From Legionella sp. (GTDB lineage Bacteria; Pseudomonadota; Gammaproteobacteria; Legionellales; Legionellaceae), in NCBI GenBank assembly GCA_027437055.1, contig DAIAOV010000018.1:1-37737 (forward strand): a stretch of DNA of 37,737 nt, written 5' to 3'. The position numbers and the translations under genes are program-made. The notes under the pieces are model-generated. The model was not told where the DNA came from. It did no database searches and was given only the letters and a program-made list of their open reading frames with translations. Shown piece by piece: positions 33,190 through 37,737 of the stretch; position 1 is the stretch's first letter, and every line of letters starts with the position of its first letter.

Positions 33190-35118
33190 TCAAGCCTGAG
33201 CCATCAAAGCAGGTAACGAGTTAATTTCTTTTTCAAACTTATTGAGTGCTTGTGCTGATTGGGTATGCACAGAAAAAAATCCAAATACAAGAAGAGGAAC
33301 AGAGATTGGGAGGGTAAGCACTATAAGAAAAAAAGTAGCAATCACTTTCGCCCACTCTCTATACTGTTCTAAAATGGGACGAACCTCTTTAACCGTATCG
33401 ATACTTTCTTGTCTCAATATAGTTTTTCTTTCTTTACAGGAAAGACCTTCTTTAAATAAGAATCTAGCTTTCGCTAAAACCAGCTTGCTGATCAAGTGCT
33501 CAACCGCTTGCACTGCTGGAATATAATGTTCATTATGTTGTTGCTTTATTTTCATAGCGTACAGTTTAGAAGAAAATACATCAAGATGAACATCAAGATT
33601 GAGAAAATTACTTAATTCAGCCAAGTGTTCTTGATATTCGGCCATTTTGCCGACTCTATTCAATAAAGACAACAAAACATGGGGTTGCTTGCACATTGCA
33701 TAAATGAACACATTTTCATAAATCCCATCATCCACTTGGCTTAAAAACGCTTTTTGCTGAGCAAAGTTTAGCGTTACAGCGTTTAATAGTAGTTTTTCTA
33801 TAATTTCGGGGCTCTTTTCTTCTATAGCCAGATCAAGAGCATTTTTTCTTTGAGCATTTCTGACAGTCACATCAATATTATGGGCTAGCAAAGAATCTAC
33901 TGCGGACTTTTGTCCTTGCTTTACGGCAAGAAGAAGGGCTGTGCTTTTTTGACTGTCATAAGCATCTATATCACTGTGTTGGGCTAATAAAAGTTCTATT
34001 ATTTGGTGATGACCATTATATGCAGCCCAATGTAAGGCTGTTCTTTGATTAAAATCAGTCTCGTTAATATCTGCTTGGAAATTCAATAGAATTTGTACGG
34101 CTCCCAAACTCCCCACAGTAGCAGCCGCCATCAATACTGTTTTACCCAACCTATTTTTTGAACATAAAATGCTTTTAATAAGATTGAGATCATTGCTGTT
34201 CGTTAATTCCTCAACTAAAGCAGCAAAACTCTGAGGATGTCGCTCCTCAGCATAAAACAATGCATTGTGATAAAGACCAGCCCTTACCTTCTTTAAAAGA
34301 GATTTTTGTGCTTCAGGGCTTAAAATAACTGCTTTAAGAAGTAATTGCGCAATCAACTCTGGATGAAATTTTATAGCCAGATCAAGAGCATTGCCCCCTC
34401 CTAAATTCCTTACGTTCAAATTAGCATTAAACTCCAGTAAAACTGCTACAACCTCTCTATTCCCATGCGCCACAGCAAAATTAAGTGCGGTATTACCTTT
34501 ATGATCTCTGACTTCAAGCTCAGCATTATTTTCTAATAAATAGCGAACAACGTCACTATGACCGTTATTAGCTGCCCAATGCAGGGCGTTACAGTCATTA
34601 ATATCTCGTGCATCAATACGTGCATTATGCTGCAATAACAAACTAATCGATTGCTTAGCCCCACTTTTAGCCGCAATAATTAACGCTGATTCATTGTTCT
34701 TAAAACGAGCACAAACCATCTCTTTTTTGGCGTCATCACTTAAAAAATCAATATATTCAGGTAACGCGACAGGCTCATATTCCAGAGCATATCTCAATGC
34801 GTTTTCAGTTGAGGTATATTTAAATAACTCGGCTTGCTGTTCTTTATCTAATTGAAAAATTTGACGAAGAACTTGTGGCTGTTCTAGCCTACATTCATCA
34901 AGTAAAACCAAGAAATCAGCGGACGCCATCTCTTCTCTAACCGCTTGCTGTTGAGCAATAATTCTTTCTCTAAGTCTGACAATCATCAGTTCTTCTGCTT
35001 TAAATTGCTCAATAATAGGATCAAGATGGTTCGCAACGAGCTCAATACAATATCGTATATTAAAATATTGCTCCTCTGTTGGCCTCATTATGCGTCCAAG
35101 AGTATCTTTTAAATCCAT
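33190..35118 (-). CDS. Ankyrin-repeat protein with C-terminal membrane segment
   Basis: A 642-residue protein. Two blocks of ankyrin repeats lie at about 145-265 and 325-430, with classical signatures (CNALHWAANNGHSDVVRYLLENNAELEVRD; RTALHWAAYNGHHQIIELLLAQHSDIDAYD). Each block is followed by a related 45-residue non-ankyrin unit (LDLAIKFHPELIAQLLLKAVILS and LDLAIEEKSPEIIEKLLLNAVTLN), so the protein looks like an internal duplication. Near the end lies one long hydrophobic stretch (VIATFFLIVLTLPISVPLLVFGFF), then a short polar tail. No signal peptide. It overlaps the preceding unknown gene by 10 bp, so the two are co-translated and may act together. Likely host-directed protein-binding effector, by inference from architecture. 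Confidence 0.85.
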   Translation of the reverse strand: MDLKDTLGRIMRPTEEQYFNIRYCIELVANHLDPIIEQFKAEELMIVRLRERIIAQQQAVREEMASADFLVLLDECRLEQPQVLRQIFQLDKEQQAELFKYTSTENALRYALEYEPVALPEYIDFLSDDAKKEMVCARFKNNESALIIAAKSGAKQSISLLLQHNARIDARDINDCNALHWAANNGHSDVVRYLLENNAELEVRDHKGNTALNFAVAHGNREVVAVLLEFNANLNVRNLGGGNALDLAIKFHPELIAQLLLKAVILSPEAQKSLLKKVRAGLYHNALFYAEERHPQSFAALVEELTNSNDLNLIKSILCSKNRLGKTVLMAAATVGSLGAVQILLNFQADINETDFNQRTALHWAAYNGHHQIIELLLAQHSDIDAYDSQKSTALLLAVKQGQKSAVDSLLAHNIDVTVRNAQRKNALDLAIEEKSPEIIEKLLLNAVTLNFAQQKAFLSQVDDGIYENVFIYAMCKQPHVLLSLLNRVGKMAEYQEHLAELSNFLNLDVHLDVFSSKLYAMKIKQQHNEHYIPAVQAVEHLISKLVLAKARFLFKEGLSCKERKTILRQESIDTVKEVRPILEQYREWAKVIATFFLIVLTLPISVPLLVFGFFSVHTQSAQALNKFEKEINSLPALMAQA

Positions 35119-35942
35119 ATATTGATCGTAATACCATTGCCTTTTTTCTTCGCTAAATGAATTCCAATACTGAACAAACTCACTAATTCCTTCATTAGCA
35201 ATAGCTGCAGGATCATATTCCTCACCACTCCCATGAGCCCCCCGGCTCTTAATGCATTAGCTAATTTAGCCAGTTGCGCTCCAAAAGTTGAATCATGGAG
35301 TCTTTTCTGATTAAAACTATCTATAGTCTTATAATAGTCTATGACCTTATTCGAGTGATTAATAACTCTATTTAGTTCACTGGATGATAATTTAGGATAA
35401 CGATCGGAAGTACTCACAATATGAGTAAACTCACCCGTATCTGATTCTATCGCATGATTTAAACATTCCACTATTGGAATAAATAACTGTTCGTCATCAG
35501 ACAAAACGAACTCATGTAAATTGAATTGATGAATATTATCAAGATAAACAGTTTCATGAGCTTTTAAACTTGGCATAATGACGAAATAAGGTCCTTCACC
35601 CAACTGTAACTCATCATAGTCTTTTTTATTCTGGGGAAGAGGAGAAACAATATTCGCTAATTCTAAACAAAGTTGATTGACCTTATTAAAAGGTTGCTGG
35701 GTATAAGATGCCGTCGAGTGACGTATTCTCTCCCAACGATTGGCTAATAATACCGCTAAGTTAGCGCTTAAATCCTCTGATGTTGAAGTCGAAAAACATA
35801 GGTCAATTTCATCAAGAGTCAATTGATTTTCAAATTGCACTAACACTTCCGTATTACTACGAGGCAGTGACTCATTAAGGAATTGTCGTATTATTTTTAC
35901 ATGCTCTCTACATTCCTGACTTATATTGCATGCAACGGACAC
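35109..35942 (-). CDS. Unrecognised 277-residue protein upstream of the ankyrin gene
   Basis: The start is probably the GTG at 35942, preceded by GAGG at 6 bases; a TTG at 35954 is the longer alternative. The protein is soluble through about 235 residues, acidic and helical. A hydrophobic C-terminal segment follows (GGLMGVVRNMILQLLLMKELVSLFSIGIHLA), ending in KKKGNG and a short strand. No family is recognised. Its stop overlaps the start of the ankyrin gene by 10 bp. Membrane association at the C-terminus in both proteins supports a common site of action, which is an inference. Confidence 0.65.
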   Translation of the reverse strand: MSVACNISQECREHVKIIRQFLNESLPRSNTEVLVQFENQLTLDEIDLCFSTSTSEDLSANLAVLLANRWERIRHSTASYTQQPFNKVNQLCLELANIVSPLPQNKKDYDELQLGEGPYFVIMPSLKAHETVYLDNIHQFNLHEFVLSDDEQLFIPIVECLNHAIESDTGEFTHIVSTSDRYPKLSSSELNRVINHSNKVIDYYKTIDSFNQKRLHDSTFGAQLAKLANALRAGGLMGVVRNMILQLLLMKELVSLFSIGIHLAKKKGNGITINIWI

Positions 35943-36011
35943 GAGAAACCTCAAAAATACAATATATGCTAATATAGCCTAATATAGAGCGAGACTCGAA
36001 GTAAATATTTA

Positions 36012-36040
36012 TTTAGAACTAGATCGCATACAAATACTAT
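36012..36040 (+). promoter_or_regulatory. Candidate promoter of the SGNH hydrolase gene
   Basis: TTTAGA (36012-36017) and TACTAT (36035-36040) are separated by 17 bases; each matches its consensus at 4 of 6 positions. Transcription would begin near 36047. Confidence 0.4.
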
Positions 36041-36156
36041 ACGCTCTAAAAGACATTTCCATGCTTTGTATATCGAACTCACGGTATTTAAAGATTGACA
36101 AAAGAGTTCATATAAAACAAAATATGTTGTTTTTTTTCACAGATGGTAAGCTAAGA

Positions 36157-37617
36157 ATGAAGCCTCTAAAAAATTCCTCAGACTCCATTGGAACTGGATA
36201 CCCGAAAACAACAGGCAGATTAAAAAAAGTCGTCGGTAGCCCTGATTCTACCCCTTTAAAAATTGCATTGATGGGCGACTCTACTCTAGATAACGGTTAT
36301 TGGGTAGAGAAAGGCACATCTTATAGTAATAAAGTCGCCACGGTCACCCACCAGACAGCGCTAGCACTTGCATGTAATACAAAAACTGATTCCTACGATG
36401 TAGGAAACTTCGCTGTTGATGGCGCTACCACCAGTGATTTAATGGGTTATTGCCCTCTCAATAAAGTTCTACCTGCTGATACTGATCATACCAATAATAC
36501 CGTTTACCAGATTAACGCTGTTGCTCAATGGAGTCCCGATATCGCTGTATTAAGTGTCGGAGGAAATAATTATAGAGAAGCTCTAATGGGCACTTTGAGA
36601 AGTAGGTTAAACTATCCTCAACTTCTTTTAAGAATTACCCCAGACAGTGCCAAAGAAGACATTCGTGCCGAGTTTGAACATGTAAAAGAGCAATTATTTG
36701 AAGACTATAAAAAAATTATAGATCTGTTAATTGATACGAATCCTAAACTCAGTCGCATCGTTCTTGTATCACAATACTATCCTGCAATTACAGAGTTTAC
36801 TCCTTATTTTATTTACACAGGGTTTTCTCATGTTGCGCGAGCAGAAAGGAAAGGGCAAGATCCATTCACAGCAGTTGAAGAAACAATGAATGAACTGTAT
36901 CGGAAAGTATTAGAGTATGCTGCAACCAAAAATAAGGAAATTGTTTTGGCTGATGCGACCTCCTCTTTAAATCCCCTTGGTGGAAATCATGCATTACAAA
37001 TTGAGCCTAATGAAAAAGGCTCCAAAATCATGGGACAACTTATAGCTAAGGCCGTTGAATATACGTTCCCAGTTGATGAATTAGAAAATATTGAAAAGCC
37101 GATTGCTTTATTGCGAATGAATGCAAATGAAAAAAATATTCAATCGCAATTAATACCACAATCCCAAATAAAAGAGTTTAAAGTCAAAAAAATAGAAGAG
37201 TTTATTCAAGAAAACCGATATCGTCATTTAGGATTGTTGTTTTCCCCTTCCTCCAAATTAAGTTCTCGCTTTGAGGGAGCTTATAATTTCATTATGGGAA
37301 AACAATTTGATCCTGAATATACTGGTTTATCTGCCTTTGGGTTACTGGATCTGAGTTTAATAACTGTTGTAGCCTCTTATTTATGGCAAGTTGCTATCAA
37401 AGAGGATGTTCATACATCACTAAGAATAACCGCAGGGGTCACTGCAGCTCCTATTTTACTGAGTAAAATAATTGTTGGTCTTGCGCTAATGCTAGTGCTG
37501 GCCCTACCTATCGTTGGCTATGATAAAGTAGCAGGTCTGTTTGCTACCGCAGAGCAACCACTAGATCAAACAGATGGGGGGCAAGAAACAATAAGTATAG
37601 AGATTAGTCCTAAATAA
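36157..37617 (+). CDS. SGNH/GDSL hydrolase-like protein with C-terminal membrane segments
   Basis: Starts at 36061, 36124 and 36157 are possible; none has a good ribosome site. The last is preferred because a candidate promoter would start transcription near 36047 and the domain begins soon after. It gives 486 residues. Block I is IALMGDSTLDN (nucleophile Ser42), block II NFAVDGATTSDLM, block III VLSVGGNNY (oxyanion Asn) and block V GGNHALQIEPNEKGS with the catalytic His. The Asp normally three residues before that His is Gly here. The GDSL/SGNH family contains esterases and phospholipases. The C-terminal third is a separate region with two hydrophobic segments (LSLITVVASYLWQVA and IIVGLALMLVLALPIV), then an acidic tail. 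No signal peptide. Probably a membrane-bound lipid-active effector; inference. Confidence 0.8.
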   Translation: MKPLKNSSDSIGTGYPKTTGRLKKVVGSPDSTPLKIALMGDSTLDNGYWVEKGTSYSNKVATVTHQTALALACNTKTDSYDVGNFAVDGATTSDLMGYCPLNKVLPADTDHTNNTVYQINAVAQWSPDIAVLSVGGNNYREALMGTLRSRLNYPQLLLRITPDSAKEDIRAEFEHVKEQLFEDYKKIIDLLIDTNPKLSRIVLVSQYYPAITEFTPYFIYTGFSHVARAERKGQDPFTAVEETMNELYRKVLEYAATKNKEIVLADATSSLNPLGGNHALQIEPNEKGSKIMGQLIAKAVEYTFPVDELENIEKPIALLRMNANEKNIQSQLIPQSQIKEFKVKKIEEFIQENRYRHLGLLFSPSSKLSSRFEGAYNFIMGKQFDPEYTGLSAFGLLDLSLITVVASYLWQVAIKEDVHTSLRITAGVTAAPILLSKIIVGLALMLVLALPIVGYDKVAGLFATAEQPLDQTDGGQETISIEISPK

Positions 37618-37680
37618 CGCATTGTTGTCCTTGCTAAAGCGGAAGTCCATTTCCAGCCCGCGTAGATACTGTCTTTAAAG

Positions 37681-37716
37681 GCAAGCAAAATTTTCATTAA
37701 AAGGTTGCTTGCTTTT
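37681..37716 (+). terminator. Rho-independent terminator after the SGNH gene
   Basis: GCAAGCAA (37681-37688) and TTGCTTGC (37705-37712) are perfectly complementary around a 16-base loop, followed by TTTT. It lies 63 bases after the stop codon. Confidence 0.65.
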
Positions 37717-37737
37717 AAGAACTCCAAAAATGATATG

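Noticed and set aside
1-37737. CRISPR arrays, tRNA and rRNA genes
   Set aside because: No regularly spaced direct repeats, no tRNA T-loop signature with paired arms and no rRNA-like stretch were seen on reading both strands.

Overview
The window looks like AT-rich chromosome of a Legionella-type gammaproteobacterium. This is an inference, resting on the density of eukaryotic-like and effector-like genes: an F-box/ankyrin protein, a second ankyrin protein, a leucine-rich-repeat protein, a patatin phospholipase, a GDSL-type hydrolase with a membrane tail, and several large unrecognised proteins with polar or Glu-rich C-termini. No rRNA, tRNA or CRISPR array was seen.

Layout. 1-9 kb: the tail of a plus-strand gene and its terminator, the F-box/ankyrin gene, a VOC protein plus LD-carboxypeptidase pair, a secreted LRR protein, a CoA-binding protein, a broken racemase-like gene in a repeat-rich patch, a small unknown gene, a 495-aa membrane-anchored protein between inverted copies of a palindromic repeat, and a Gly/Tyr-rich lipoprotein. 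9-15 kb: a minus-strand unit of patatin, membrane-fusion protein, two half-size FUSC-type membrane proteins and an outer-membrane factor; the last four overlap and form a tripartite efflux system. 15-20 kb: an 852-aa unrecognised protein with a clear -10 box, a Gly-rich lipoprotein, a MITE-like element, a Cys-rich secreted protein, a tautomerase-like protein divergent from a membrane protein, and a GNAT-like protein with a basic tail.

20.4-29.3 kb is the most notable part: seven minus-strand genes that overlap or sit 2-7 bp apart. In transcription order they are an Fe(II)/2-oxoglutarate oxygenase-like protein, a reduced MDR dehydrogenase, a glutamine-dependent asparagine synthetase-like amidotransferase, a class I methyltransferase, an A-T-R NRPS-like enzyme (adenylation, carrier, reductase), a NadR-like bifunctional NMN adenylyltransferase/ribosylnicotinamide kinase, and a second methyltransferase-like protein. 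I read this as a compact biosynthetic cluster. The A-T-R protein would load an acid, probably an amino acid, and release it as an aldehyde or alcohol; the others would amidate, methylate and oxidise; the NadR-like enzyme suggests a pyridine-nucleotide link. The product is unknown.

29.3-37.7 kb: an IS5-like transposase remnant, a Sel1-repeat protein with two CbbX/SpoVK-type AAA+ modules, an RpiB-family isomerase, a small secreted protein, a two-gene unit of an unknown protein plus an ankyrin protein, and a GDSL/SGNH hydrolase-like gene followed by a good terminator.
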